From positions 1 through 64,000 of the forward strand of contig NVUX02000074.1 in NCBI GenBank assembly GCA_002402045.2: a DNA stretch of 64,000 nt, in the 5' to 3' direction. The DNA is from Paracoccaceae bacterium (GTDB lineage: Bacteria; Pseudomonadota; Alphaproteobacteria; Rhodobacterales; Rhodobacteraceae). The position numbers were made by a program, and so were the translations under genes. Within the stretch, counting starts at the first letter, position 1. Each line of letters opens with the position of its first letter. Below, in pieces: positions 48,238-57,327 of the stretch. Under the pieces are notes generated by a model that worked only from the letters and a program-made list of their open reading frames with translations, was not told where the DNA came from and ran no database searches.

Positions 48238-49013
48238 TTGCCATCCAACCGGGCTTTTAGGCTCAGCAAATCCGCCCATGCCTCGCGCTTTTTCTCGGGC
48301 GAGCGCAGCAGATACGCAGGATGAAACAGCGGAAGTGCGGGAATGCCAAGCACCTCCCCCCATTGCCCGCGCATTTTGTTAATACCAAGGGCGGTGTCAC
48401 GCAAAGTTTTGGTGCTCGCGTTCCCCATGGTCACAATGAAATCGGGCTGCACCAGCTCGATATGCCGCAGTAAAAACGGCTTCATCAGGGCTATTTCTTC
48501 CGGCTTTGGGTCTCGGTTTTGCGGGGGTCGCCAAGGCAGCACATTGGTAATATATAGCGCAGACTCGGGCGCCGCTTCATGCCGTGAAAGCCCGATAGCC
48601 GCAAACATTTTGTCGAGCAGCAGCCCCGCTCGGCCAATAAAGGGCTTGCCCTCGCGATCCTCCTCGCGGCCCGGCGCTTCGCCGATAATCATTACGCGGG
48701 CAGCGGGGTTTCCATCGCAAAACACCGTGGTGCGCGCGCCCTGCTTTAGGGTGCAATGCGCAAAGGATTCCACCTCTGAACGCAAAGCATCCAGGCTATT
48801 GCAAGCTTGCGCTAAAGGCGTCGAGTTAAAGGCAACGGGCGCAGCCGTGATGGGCGTATGCGGAGCGGGCGCGGCGGCAGGTTTGGGCTTTGGGGCCGGT
48901 TTTTCCAGCGCATAGCGGTTTATCGGCGTTTCCCCAATGGCCTCGTCAGCACCCAATTCCAGATGCCAGTCCAGAAGGGCAAGATCATATTCGAATTGAG
49001 TTGCTTCCAGCAT
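48234..49013 (-). CDS. Uracil-DNA glycosylase, family-4-like
   Basis: This is a 259-residue product from the ATG at 49013. It removes uracil from DNA. Motif A is GEAPGREED (111-119) and motif B is HPAYLLR (231-237). A Pro/Ala-rich linker (about 38-60) joins an extra N-terminal segment. In family 4 the [4Fe-4S] ligands are C-x2-C, the Cys of CRPP and a later Cys. Here these positions read Phe84, Cys87, Trp161 (LPWRPP) and Met177, so the cluster is probably missing. Iron-sulfur-free relatives are, as I recall, known from Bradyrhizobium. Confidence 0.85.
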   Translation of the reverse strand: MLEATQFEYDLALLDWHLELGADEAIGETPINRYALEKPAPKPKPAAAPAPHTPITAAPVAFNSTPLAQACNSLDALRSEVESFAHCTLKQGARTTVFCDGNPAARVMIIGEAPGREEDREGKPFIGRAGLLLDKMFAAIGLSRHEAAPESALYITNVLPWRPPQNRDPKPEEIALMKPFLLRHIELVQPDFIVTMGNASTKTLRDTALGINKMRGQWGEVLGIPALPLFHPAYLLRSPEKKREAWADLLSLKARLDGK

Positions 49014-49079
49014 CCAAGAGATTCCTTTCACACCAACCTAGCGTGAAGCAGCCGCCTTGGAAACTGGATTATTTCAATT

Positions 49080-50054
49080 TTAAAACGCGATGCTAACCCC
49101 GGCACGCAGATAAGGAACGACAATCGAGCTGAACACAGGCGCTTGCACCGACAGGGTGTTTTCTGGGTTGAGCGTGTTTTCAAAACCTGTGGCCACATTG
49201 TTATAGATGGTGACCCCGATCCGGCTGGTAAACGAGATGTTGTTCCTGTGGGCATAAGATAGAAGGGCTGAAATATCGGTGCGAACAACCGTGGAGTTCC
49301 CACTGAAATCGGCGGTCGCTTGAGGCGTTGAGCTAGCATTTCCATCTAAATATATGTATGAATAGTCGTACTGGTTGGCCAGAGCCGCCATATCAGCCCC
49401 AATATTAAGGCTCAGCTTATCAGAAACCGCCCGATGATAGGTAACCCCGAAAGAAATGCCGGTCATTTTATTATTTGCGGCCCCGCTTGCGGTTATCAGG
49501 CCCGGTGTTAGCGGGTCATAATCAAAGGAAAGGCCAAAATCTTGCGCGGCATTCGCATGCATTAGCCCAACCGACCATGAAAGGTTATTCGCGATCGCAG
49601 TTTGAATGCCAGCAGAAGCTGCAAATGTGTTTGTGGATACAGTGGCTACAGCATCCCATGTATCTTCGATCAGGTAGCCATCATCATGAATGCCGGGCAG
49701 CGCTGCCGTCAGCCCACCCCAGCCGTCTGCAAAGCTTGTGTCAGCCGATACTGAATTACCTTCGACCCTTATATATAAAGAGCTACCGCTGTTCAGGCCT
49801 GCCGTAAGCTCAGCGGCATAGCTGGCGCCTAGGCCAAAGCCTAGCGCATCGGCGCCAATTATTTCGGTGACCGCCCAAGGGGCGGGGCTATTTGCAGCGC
49901 TGTTATTTTCAACCAAAAATGATGCGTCAGAGCTGTTTAGCGGCAGCGCCAGCCCACCCTCAACGTGAACGGTATATTCGCCAGTAAAGGTTTGGGCATT
50001 GGCCGTAATTGCCAAAGTGGACAGGCATATTGTGAGGGGGAGGGCGTAATTCAT
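49080..50054 (-). CDS. Outer-membrane beta-barrel protein (324 aa)
   Basis: The signal peptide is MNYALPLTICLSTLAITANA. The mature part is glycine-, serine- and aromatic-rich with alternating strands and ends in YLRAGVSIAF, a C-terminal phenylalanine typical of outer-membrane insertion. It resembles autotransporter- or Lpg1974-like barrels in style, but I do not assign a family. It is divergent from pyrB. Confidence 0.72.
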   Translation of the reverse strand: MNYALPLTICLSTLAITANAQTFTGEYTVHVEGGLALPLNSSDASFLVENNSAANSPAPWAVTEIIGADALGFGLGASYAAELTAGLNSGSSLYIRVEGNSVSADTSFADGWGGLTAALPGIHDDGYLIEDTWDAVATVSTNTFAASAGIQTAIANNLSWSVGLMHANAAQDFGLSFDYDPLTPGLITASGAANNKMTGISFGVTYHRAVSDKLSLNIGADMAALANQYDYSYIYLDGNASSTPQATADFSGNSTVVRTDISALLSYAHRNNISFTSRIGVTIYNNVATGFENTLNPENTLSVQAPVFSSIVVPYLRAGVSIAF

Positions 50055-50131
50055 CTAATGGCCTAACTCTTTAAAATTTAATGATGTGTTAAGGCTATGG
50101 TTTTTCTCATGGCGGCGCAATCAAATTTTCG

Positions 50132-50147
50132 CCATCAAGCTTGATGG
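50132..50147. promoter_or_regulatory. Perfect 16-bp palindrome upstream of pyrB
   Basis: CCATCAAGCTTGATGG is fully self-complementary and ends directly before the likely pyrB -35 box at 50148. Its placement suggests an operator for pyrB or for the divergent outer-membrane gene. Confidence 0.5.
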
Positions 50148-50175
50148 TTGTTTCAATTCATTTCCTTGCTATAAG
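50148..50175 (+). promoter_or_regulatory. Likely pyrB promoter
   Basis: TTGTTT (50148-50153) and TATAAG (50170-50175) are 16 bp apart, giving a leader of about 20 nt. Confidence 0.45.
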
Positions 50176-50201
50176 CGCTTAAACTTTGATGAGGCCACAC
50201 C

Positions 50202-51152
50202 ATGCTCCAGCACCGCCATCTTCTCGGGATAGAGGGGCTTTCCAAAGCCGAAATCACCACTATTCTGGACCTTGCCGAGCTTTACGCCAAGCAAAACCGG
50301 AGCGCTAATAAGCACTCGAAGGTGCTTAGTGGCATGACGCAAGTGAATATGTTTTTCGAGGCGTCTACCCGCACACAGGCGAGCTTTGAAATAGCTGGCA
50401 AGCGGCTCGGGGCGGATGTGATGAACATGCAAATGTCGGCCAGCTCTATCACCAAAGGCGAGACCTTGATTGATACCGCGATGACGCTGAACGCCATGCA
50501 CCCTGATCTGCTGGTTGTCCGCCATCCGCATTCCGGCGCGGTGGCCCTGCTGGCCGAAAAGGTGAATTGCGCCGTGCTAAACGCTGGCGATGGGCGGCAT
50601 GAGCACCCAACGCAAGCCCTGCTCGATGCCCTGACCATTCGCCGCGCCAAGGGGCGGCTGCACCGGCTGACCATCGCGATTTGTGGCGATATCGCCCATT
50701 CCCGCGTGGCGCGCTCAAACCTTCTGCTGCTTGGCAAAATGGAAAACCGCGTGCGCCTCATAGGCCCGCGCTCACTTATGCCGAGCGGCATTGAGCAGCT
50801 CGGCGTAGAGGTGACAGATGATATGGCAGCGGGCCTTGCGGGCGCCGATGTGGTGATGATGCTGCGCCTGCAAAAAGAGCGTATGGATGGCGGATTTATC
50901 CCCTCAGAGCGCGAATATTACCACCGCTGGGGCCTAGATGCCGCCAAATTGGCCCACGCCAAACCCGACGCCATTGTGATGCACCCCGGCCCGATGAACC
51001 GCGGCGTAGAAATAGACGGCGTGCTGGCCGACGACATCAACCGCTCGGTGATTCAAGAGCAGGTAGAAATGGGCGTGGCCGTCCGCATGGCCGTGATGGA
51101 CCTACTGGCGCGCGGGCTGCGGGCGAAGGACGATACAGGAGTGATGGTGTGA
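50202..51152 (+). CDS. pyrB: Aspartate carbamoyltransferase catalytic subunit
   Basis: This enzyme joins carbamoyl phosphate and aspartate in the committed step of pyrimidine synthesis. The 316-residue product has the carbamoyl-phosphate site [32 protein letters not shown] and the C-terminal [14 protein letters not shown]. The dihydroorotase gene pyrC, which often follows in relatives, is not downstream here. Instead come a LysE exporter and a small monooxygenase. Confidence 0.97.
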   Translation: MLQHRHLLGIEGLSKAEITTILDLAELYAKQNRSANKHSKVLSGMTQVNMFFEASTRTQASFEIAGKRLGADVMNMQMSASSITKGETLIDTAMTLNAMHPDLLVVRHPHSGAVALLAEKVNCAVLNAGDGRHEHPTQALLDALTIRRAKGRLHRLTIAICGDIAHSRVARSNLLLLGKMENRVRLIGPRSLMPSGIEQLGVEVTDDMAAGLAGADVVMMLRLQKERMDGGFIPSEREYYHRWGLDAAKLAHAKPDAIVMHPGPMNRGVEIDGVLADDINRSVIQEQVEMGVAVRMAVMDLLARGLRAKDDTGVMV

Positions 51153-51242
51153 AGTCGAAGATTGATACGAGTACATTCAACGGCGGTTAAGTGGACGAAG
51201 CTGCCGTTTGGTCAAAGAAAATTAGTATGTTTCACAAAAGTA

Positions 51243-51271
51243 TTGCCACTCTGCAAATTTTAGAACATAAT
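51243..51271 (+). promoter_or_regulatory. Promoter of the lysE-like gene
   Basis: TTGCCA (51243-51248) and CATAAT (51266-51271) with a 17-bp spacer, in an AT-rich gap, give a leader of about 25 nt. Confidence 0.55.
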
Positions 51272-51303
51272 GGGAACAAATATTTAGCTATACGGAGCCA
51301 ATT

Positions 51304-51945
51304 ATGCAAGATTTCACGCTCTACCTTCCTGGTATTCTGCTCGCCTATGCCGCATTTCTTTTGGCCATCGCAAGCCCTGGCCCCAATATTCTTGCGGTGA
51401 TCGGAACCTCAATGGGTGTGGGCCGAGGCTCGGGTATTTCTCTTGCACTGGGCGTGGCGTGCGGGTCGTTCACATGGGCACTTCTGACCGTTTTTGGATT
51501 GTCTGCGTTGTTGGCAACCTATGCGTCGGCGCTCTTACTGATCAAGATTTTCGGTGGTGCGTATCTATTGTGGCTCGCTTATAAATCGTTCAAATCTGCG
51601 GCTTCTTCACATGATATTGAGGCAACAGAGCTGGCAGGAGGACGCCGCACACCGCTTGGGTATTTTAAGCGCGGCTACATTATTCAAATGACCAATCCGA
51701 AAGCCGCGCTGGCATGGATTGCTATTATTTCCTTGGGCTTACAGGACGGCGCACCGCTTTGGGTCGGTGCTTTGATCGTCATCGGAACCTTCATCATGTC
51801 GATTGCTGTTCACATCCTCTACGCTTTAGCCTTCTCAACCCCAGCGATGGTGCGGCTATACAGCAATTCGCGCCGCATAATCCAAGGTGTCCTAGGAACC
51901 TTTTTTGCATTCGCAGGCCTGCGCCTGCTGACCAGTCGGAGTTAG
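51304..51945 (+). CDS. LysE/RhtB family exporter
   Basis: The 213-residue product has six hydrophobic helices. AIASPGPNILAVIGTSMGVGR is the family signature and GYIIQMTNPKAALAW is its second conserved block. These proteins export amino acids or similar small molecules. It is followed after 6 nt by a small monooxygenase-like gene, and both are more AT-rich than pyrB. Confidence 0.88.
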   Translation: MQDFTLYLPGILLAYAAFLLAIASPGPNILAVIGTSMGVGRGSGISLALGVACGSFTWALLTVFGLSALLATYASALLLIKIFGGAYLLWLAYKSFKSAASSHDIEATELAGGRRTPLGYFKRGYIIQMTNPKAALAWIAIISLGLQDGAPLWVGALIVIGTFIMSIAVHILYALAFSTPAMVRLYSNSRRIIQGVLGTFFAFAGLRLLTSRS

Positions 51946-51951
51946 GCTACG

Positions 51952-52275
51952 ATGCCCTATACTGATCCCGCCGCCGCAAACTTGAATGCCGGGTTTGCCG
52001 TTGCCATTAATATCGTAGCCAAGGAGGGTAAAGGCGATGCCGTTGCAGAAATATTGCAAGGGCTGATCGCACCAACAATGGCAGAGGAAGGTGTAAAGTT
52101 CTTCGTGCCATACCGTTCACCAGACGACCCGTTATCATTCTTCATCTACGAACTCTATGTCGATGAAGCTGCATGGGAGGCCCATAATAAAGCGCCTCAT
52201 TTCCTAAGTATCGTTGATGAGCTAGTTTCACTGGCGGCTCACCGTCAGCGGATGCCGTTTGTGCCTTTTGCATAG
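51952..52275 (+). CDS. Antibiotic-biosynthesis-monooxygenase (ABM) domain protein
   Basis: The 107-residue single-domain product has the dimeric ferredoxin-like ABM fold: AVAINIVAKEGKGDAVAEIL, then DPLSFFIYELYVDEAAWEAHN and KAPHFLSIVDELV. Such proteins are cofactor-free oxygenases or quinone-related enzymes. The substrate is unknown. It is paired with the LysE gene. Confidence 0.83.
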   Translation: MPYTDPAAANLNAGFAVAINIVAKEGKGDAVAEILQGLIAPTMAEEGVKFFVPYRSPDDPLSFFIYELYVDEAAWEAHNKAPHFLSIVDELVSLAAHRQRMPFVPFA

Positions 52276-52386
52276 AATAGAAATGGTAACAATGGGGTTC
52301 TAAGCCGGCATGCGGCGAACTGAAAATTGGTAAATTATCACACAAGCCTTTCACGTTCGGGCACTGCCCTTGATTTAGGCGCTACC

Positions 52387-53427
52387 CTAAACCATAGCCG
52401 CCGCTTTGCACATATTGCCAAGCTTAGTGCGGGTTTGCTCCAAGCTTAAAAAGCCCAGCCCGCAATCTGGCGCGGCGATCAGGCGTTCGGGGGGGAGCAC
52501 GGTGAGGATTTCGCGCATGCGGGCGGCGATTTGCTCAACAGCTTCAATCTCGCTCACGGCGATATCTACAAAGCCGACAATTGCGGTGGTTTTGGTGAAT
52601 TTCTCAAACAGTGAAAGGTCGCTGTGGCAGTGGCAATCCTCGATCGAAAGCGCATCTATCTGGCCATCCAGCGCCTCGACCAGCTGGTGATAAACCGTAT
52701 GGTCGGCTTTGGGGTATTCGGGCTGGTCAATATGCTCGGGATAGCCGCAGCACATGTGAGCGGTGCGGGTGACAAAGCTTGGCATATTGTGAAACACCCG
52801 CTCTAGCGCCTCAAGGCCAAAGGCCATGGCGTCCTCGGGTTTGCGGGCAAATAGCGGCTCGTCTACCTGAATATGCACGCAGCCCGCCTCGGCCAGCGCG
52901 AGAGCTTCTTTGTTCAAAGCGTCTGCCAAATCAAACGCCAGCTTTTTATCGTCGTTATAAAAGCAATCGGCGACCGTGCCGATAATGGTCATCGGGCCGG
53001 GGATGGTGATTTTAACGGGGCGGTTGGAGAAGGATTGCGCTTGGGTGTAATCACGCGGTAGCACCGATTTTCCCGCAAGGATTTTGCTGCGAATGGCCGG
53101 CAGGTCTGACTCATAAGCGCCATTACGTAGCACGCGGTGCTCAAGGTTTTCAAAATCAAACCCCTGCATATAGCGGCACTGGTAATGCACATAATTCTCA
53201 CGGCGCTGCTCGCCATCGGTTGGAATATCAATGCCGCACGCGATCTGCGTTTCTATCGCCTCGCGGGTGGCGCGGGCAAATAGCGGCTCATGCGCAGGCT
53301 CATCTGTCCAGCTTTTCACCACAGTGTCGGTGTAGCTTTCATCGGCATGAACAACCTTGAACCAGTCTTTTATTGGCACATAGTCAGGTTTGGGAAAGGC
53401 CCCGATGCAGGTGGTTTTTATGGGCAT
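52387..53427 (-). CDS. Cobalamin-independent methionine-synthase-like methyltransferase
   Basis: This is a 346-residue product from the ATG at 53427, which has GGAGG ahead of it. It matches the C-terminal catalytic barrel of MetE. Zinc ligands can be seen as His224 and Cys226 in TAHMCCGYP, Glu263 in SIEDCHCH and Cys322 in APDCGLGFL. The N-terminal folate domain of full MetE is absent, so it is a core MetE-like enzyme that may use another methyl donor. The N-terminal part has KTTCIGAFPKPDYVPIKDWF and an IPTDGEQRRENYVHYQ block. Confidence 0.85.
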   Translation of the reverse strand: MPIKTTCIGAFPKPDYVPIKDWFKVVHADESYTDTVVKSWTDEPAHEPLFARATREAIETQIACGIDIPTDGEQRRENYVHYQCRYMQGFDFENLEHRVLRNGAYESDLPAIRSKILAGKSVLPRDYTQAQSFSNRPVKITIPGPMTIIGTVADCFYNDDKKLAFDLADALNKEALALAEAGCVHIQVDEPLFARKPEDAMAFGLEALERVFHNMPSFVTRTAHMCCGYPEHIDQPEYPKADHTVYHQLVEALDGQIDALSIEDCHCHSDLSLFEKFTKTTAIVGFVDIAVSEIEAVEQIAARMREILTVLPPERLIAAPDCGLGFLSLEQTRTKLGNMCKAAAMV

Positions 53428-53537
53428 GATATGATCCTCCAAAGTTGAGCCTAGGGTAGGGTTCAAAACCGCGCAAGGGGGTTTCTTACCGCGGCTAGGC
53501 TGTGCTACAAGCCAGTATCCAATTTAAGGTTTTCCCC

Positions 53538-54083
53538 ATGCTGATCTTGTTTAACAAACCCTTCGATGTGCTGTCTCAGTTTACGGACAAAGGCACAGAA
53601 GGTGCCAAGCGCCCGACGCTCTCCGCCTTTATTGACGTGCCCAAGGTTTACCCCGCAGGACGGCTTGATAAAGACAGTGAGGGCCTGCTTTTGCTGACAG
53701 ATAACGGCAAGCTGCAAGCGCGGATAGCCGACCCGAAATACAAGATGGAGAAAACCTATCTGGCGCAGGTCGAGGGCGAGCCAACCGAGGCCAGCATGGC
53801 CAAACTCCGCGATGGCCTGACCTTAAAAGACGGCCCCACGCGGCCGGCTGATGCCTTGCGTATTGACGAGCCAGAATGGCTCTGGCCCCGCACCCCGCCG
53901 GTGCGCTTTCGCAAAACCGTGGCCGATTGCTGGCTCGAAATTACCATCCGCGAAGGCAAAAACCGCCAAGTCCGCCGGATGACAGCGGCCATTGGCCACC
54001 CAACCCTGCGGTTAATCCGCTGGCGGGTGGGGGAGTGGACCCTAGACGGCCTCGAAAGCGGCGCTTGGGTGCAAGATCAATAG
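53538..54083 (+). CDS. rluE: RluE-like rRNA pseudouridine synthase
   Basis: This is a 181-residue product from the ATG at 53538 ([15 protein letters not shown]). The RsuA/RluE-type active site is [19 protein letters not shown], with the catalytic Asp in [27 protein letters not shown] is the C-terminal family block. The S4 domain is absent, as in RluE, which modifies U2457 of 23S rRNA. Confidence 0.9.
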   Translation: MLILFNKPFDVLSQFTDKGTEGAKRPTLSAFIDVPKVYPAGRLDKDSEGLLLLTDNGKLQARIADPKYKMEKTYLAQVEGEPTEASMAKLRDGLTLKDGPTRPADALRIDEPEWLWPRTPPVRFRKTVADCWLEITIREGKNRQVRRMTAAIGHPTLRLIRWRVGEWTLDGLESGAWVQDQ

Positions 54084-54102
54084 CATATTTGCGGTCGAAA
54101 CC

Positions 54103-57100
54103 CTAATCACGCTCCAATATGAACTGGCTTTCTAGCTGGTCGTAGTAGTGGTTATGAAAGTGCATGGCATTGGCTGTTGTCGGTACGCCCGCTGCGAGTA
54201 ATATACGGCCAGCGGCAGATTCGTTTTCGCCATTCACTGCGTGTAAAAGGTTTCCGATCTCCTTATATTCTTCAGATTTGTTGGTTTTGAACCATGGGCC
54301 AATATCGGACCGCCAGCTCGCGTTCTCGCGTGCTGCATCGGCCCGCAGAGGTGCCGTAATTTCGCTCGCGACCCGCACATCTTCATCATCCATCGCACTG
54401 TCAATTTCGGTTGCGGCAGCTTCTGCCATAACTTTTCCGGTGGAAAGAACCGCAGCAGCAATAGATCCACCGAGCGGAATGATACCTATCCAGGCCCCGG
54501 CGACGTCGACAACATAGTTGTTCCGCCTAATCTCGGTTTGGAAGCCCCGCTCCGCGTTTACGCGGTCTCGAATAAACCCTTCAAAGCGGTTAATCGCCGT
54601 CAAAAGCCCGCCGGTCACCGCCGTTTGTGCACTCTGCATTCTAATCTCGATAAACCCGTCTATTCTGCCATCTGACGCTTGGAAAACATCCCTCACCGCA
54701 AGCTCGGCTTCTTCTATCATATTCTGAAATTCACCAACGAGTTCAAGCGCTTCAAGGAATAGGTTATTACTGGCAGCCGTCTCCATTCGCCCACGGCAGC
54801 CCGCGAGCTCGGTCTCGTAATGGGCAACGGTCCCTGTATCATCCGGTTCATCCGGAAATATGTTCTCAGCTTGGCCAATTGAGAATGGGGCCTCACTTTC
54901 ATAGCTCGCCTTGGCGCTATCAATGGCCAAAATCTCTGATTCAAAGCTGCCGAGCATCTCACTTTCAGCATATGCCGCTGTACGCGCGGCGGCCCACTCG
55001 GCGCTTTGCTCGTTGCCAAGGCGCTCCGCGTCCTTCGCGTCGATCACAGCTTGGGATTCGTCAGCTTCAGGGTAGATGCAGGTGCGCATTTCAGTGAGCT
55101 TAGGATCAAGATCCAAAACCGACATTGTGTCGGTATAGCGCTTATAAAGATCCGCATTTTCCGCTTCCGGCTCAAAATCATCAAGCAGGCCTTTAAGCAC
55201 AGCTATCTCGCCAATGGCCGCGGCAAATTCCTCCGACAAAATGAGACCCTCAACGGCCCCCACCTTTTCAAGGACGATATCCGCTGCAGGCTGAATCTCG
55301 GTAAACTCGTTGCTCCGCACCGCCGCAATGCGCGACGAAAGTGCAAGGAAGTCGGCATTGGCCTGATCACGCCGCGCGATAATTTCGTCATGCTGGCGGT
55401 CAAGGTCCGCAAGCTCGGTTTCCCAAGCCAAGACCATATCAAGCGCGCCCTGAAAATCAGCAGCAACAGCCAGCGTATCGGCTTGGGGCAAGGCGTCAAT
55501 TATATCGCCCGCAGCCGTTGAAATAACGCTGATTTCCGCGGTGGCCAAGCGGTTGGCATGGCTGCCCATTGCGGCCACGGCTGATTCATATTGGCGCTTC
55601 AGTTCGGCCAAATCCCGGAGCACCTCCTCTATGCGGCCCATTTCCGTGATGGCCGTTCGAATGCTGTCCAGCGCGCCCTGATACTCACCACCATCAGCCA
55701 TGATTTGAATTGAATCCAGGTCCGTTTCCACTTGTCCGAGCGCGGATTCTGTATCGGCGCCGATGAGATCAGAACTGGATTGCCGAACACCGGAAAGCCG
55801 GTCTTCAACCAACTGCCGTTCGGCCTCATAAAGCCGGCGAATAACTTCGGTTTCAACATCCGCGTTAGACGAATTGGGGTCTTCCCCCATCTCGGCCGCC
55901 ACCTCTGCCCGTAGCTGATTTTCGCGCAAGAGCTGCTCAACGGTATCAAGCGCGGCAGCAATGCCCTCATTTGCATCATTTGCAGCAATGAAATCTTGGC
56001 TATCGGCAGCAATGGTCATTTGCTGAAGGCTGGCGTCAATCTGGTTTAGCTGCTGGGTTGCAGCTTCGTCCACATGCTCGTGGCTGCGGGCTTCGGCCGT
56101 GCGCCGGTCAAGGATCGGGCGCATGGCCTCGTAGGTGGATCTTTTCGCGGCAACTTGCGCTTCGTGCTGGGTCCACGGTGCCGAAATCTCGCCTTCCGCT
56201 TGCTCAAGTACCTCACTGGCGAGTGTAAGCTCGTCGGCGCTCACATGGCCTTGGATTTGGTTAACAAAGGTAGCGCCGTTAGCGCCCCAAGCATCATCCC
56301 AATCGCCTAATTCATCTACCTTGGCCTGAAAGTCAGCCCAACGCGAGGCACGGCGCTCCCATTCTTCTCGTTCAGCCGCAATGCGCGCCGCTTCTGCCTC
56401 GGCCTCAGAGGTCAGCCGGTCAACCTCGCTCTGAATGATATCAAGCTCATAATCAACCGAATCGATAACCCCTTGGGCCGTCATAAAATCGCAGGCTTCG
56501 ATTTGGCCGTCGATATCCGCAACGCTGGTGTTTACGTCGGTAAAGCGCGGCGTCAAATCCGGGAAGGTTTGCGCCATTGTCTCGGTTTCGGCAATTTTAC
56601 TGGTGAGCGCAGCGTAGCATTCACCGGTCACACGCTTGGCTTCTATCAGACGTTCAATCTCGTTTTCCACGCTGGCAAGCTCGGTGCTTCCCATGCGCAG
56701 AAGCGACAGCGCCTCCACAAAATCACGCTCAGCCGTTGGCGCGGCCGAAGATATCAGGTTTGTGTCAATTTGATTGAGGCCAGTGGTGGTTAATTCATTA
56801 GAAACCTCCTCCGCGCGATAAACCTCTACACGCTCTTCAATAACGGCAAGCTCAGAGTCATAAAGTTCCTTGGCCGCAAATTGCAGACGGTACTCCACCA
56901 TCATCGGGGCCAAAGAGCCGTGTGCGGTGCCATAAGCATCTATGGCATTGCGATAACGCTGGTCTTCTGCCGCTGTTTCCATTTCTGAAACCGTGCCGTT
57001 AATGGGGGAAAGGCCAGTATCGCCCCAATCGGCTAGGGTCGAAATATCCCCGAGTAAATTGCCGACATCCGTGCTCAGACCATTCCATTCATTGGCGTTG

Positions 57101-57309
57101 GCGTCAAATTCGTCTTGCCGGTCCTGCGTTAGTCGCCGCAACTCTGTCAGCTGTCGGCGGATGCTTACAATCTCGGTGTATTCTTCATCATTTTCGTCAA
57201 CAACACCATCATCAGCACGGGCTTCCGCTTCTAGGCGGTCCAGGCTCCTTTGGTTGGTTGTAATGCCGTTATTGCCGCGTTCGATCAATTCGAGAAGTGG
57301 GTTACTCAT
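54103..57309 (-). CDS. Large helical-repeat protein with a C-terminal hydrophobic segment (1068 aa)
   Basis: I do not recognise a family. The protein is acidic, almost wholly helical and repetitive. An aromatic-x-x-Ala anchor recurs at residues 119, 197, 275, 361 (Leu), 440, 543, 619, 695, 772 and 851, as in RDFVEAL, ADFQGAL, EEFAAAI and AEWAAAR. Spacings are 78, 78, 86, 79, 103, 76, 76, 77 and 79. A second element, K-x2-x-Tyr-like (AKRSTYE, LKRQYES, AKASYES), follows most anchors by about 31 residues. Residues 933-962 are a glycine-rich hydrophobic stretch (VVDVAGAWIGIIPLGGSIAA), and the last ~100 residues are polar and end in HFHNHYYDQLESQF. No signal peptide is visible. GGGGACTGAAATT precedes the ATG. 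It lies 18 nt after the partner gene. Confidence 0.85.
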   Translation of the reverse strand: MSNPLLELIERGNNGITTNQRSLDRLEAEARADDGVVDENDEEYTEIVSIRRQLTELRRLTQDRQDEFDANANEWNGLSTDVGNLLGDISTLADWGDTGLSPINGTVSEMETAAEDQRYRNAIDAYGTAHGSLAPMMVEYRLQFAAKELYDSELAVIEERVEVYRAEEVSNELTTTGLNQIDTNLISSAAPTAERDFVEALSLLRMGSTELASVENEIERLIEAKRVTGECYAALTSKIAETETMAQTFPDLTPRFTDVNTSVADIDGQIEACDFMTAQGVIDSVDYELDIIQSEVDRLTSEAEAEAARIAAEREEWERRASRWADFQAKVDELGDWDDAWGANGATFVNQIQGHVSADELTLASEVLEQAEGEISAPWTQHEAQVAAKRSTYEAMRPILDRRTAEARSHEHVDEAATQQLNQIDASLQQMTIAADSQDFIAANDANEGIAAALDTVEQLLRENQLRAEVAAEMGEDPNSSNADVETEVIRRLYEAERQLVEDRLSGVRQSSSDLIGADTESALGQVETDLDSIQIMADGGEYQGALDSIRTAITEMGRIEEVLRDLAELKRQYESAVAAMGSHANRLATAEISVISTAAGDIIDALPQADTLAVAADFQGALDMVLAWETELADLDRQHDEIIARRDQANADFLALSSRIAAVRSNEFTEIQPAADIVLEKVGAVEGLILSEEFAAAIGEIAVLKGLLDDFEPEAENADLYKRYTDTMSVLDLDPKLTEMRTCIYPEADESQAVIDAKDAERLGNEQSAEWAAARTAAYAESEMLGSFESEILAIDSAKASYESEAPFSIGQAENIFPDEPDDTGTVAHYETELAGCRGRMETAASNNLFLEALELVGEFQNMIEEAELAVRDVFQASDGRIDGFIEIRMQSAQTAVTGGLLTAINRFEGFIRDRVNAERGFQTEIRRNNYVVDVAGAWIGIIPLGGSIAAAVLSTGKVMAEAAATEIDSAMDDEDVRVASEITAPLRADAARENASWRSDIGPWFKTNKSEEYKEIGNLLHAVNGENESAAGRILLAAGVPTTANAMHFHNHYYDQLESQFILERD

Positions 57310-57327
57310 AATTTCAGTCCCCTTTTG

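Noticed and set aside
51150-51192. Short GTG-initiated frame directly after pyrB as a pyrC remnant
   Set aside because: It has only about 13 codons and no resemblance to dihydroorotase.
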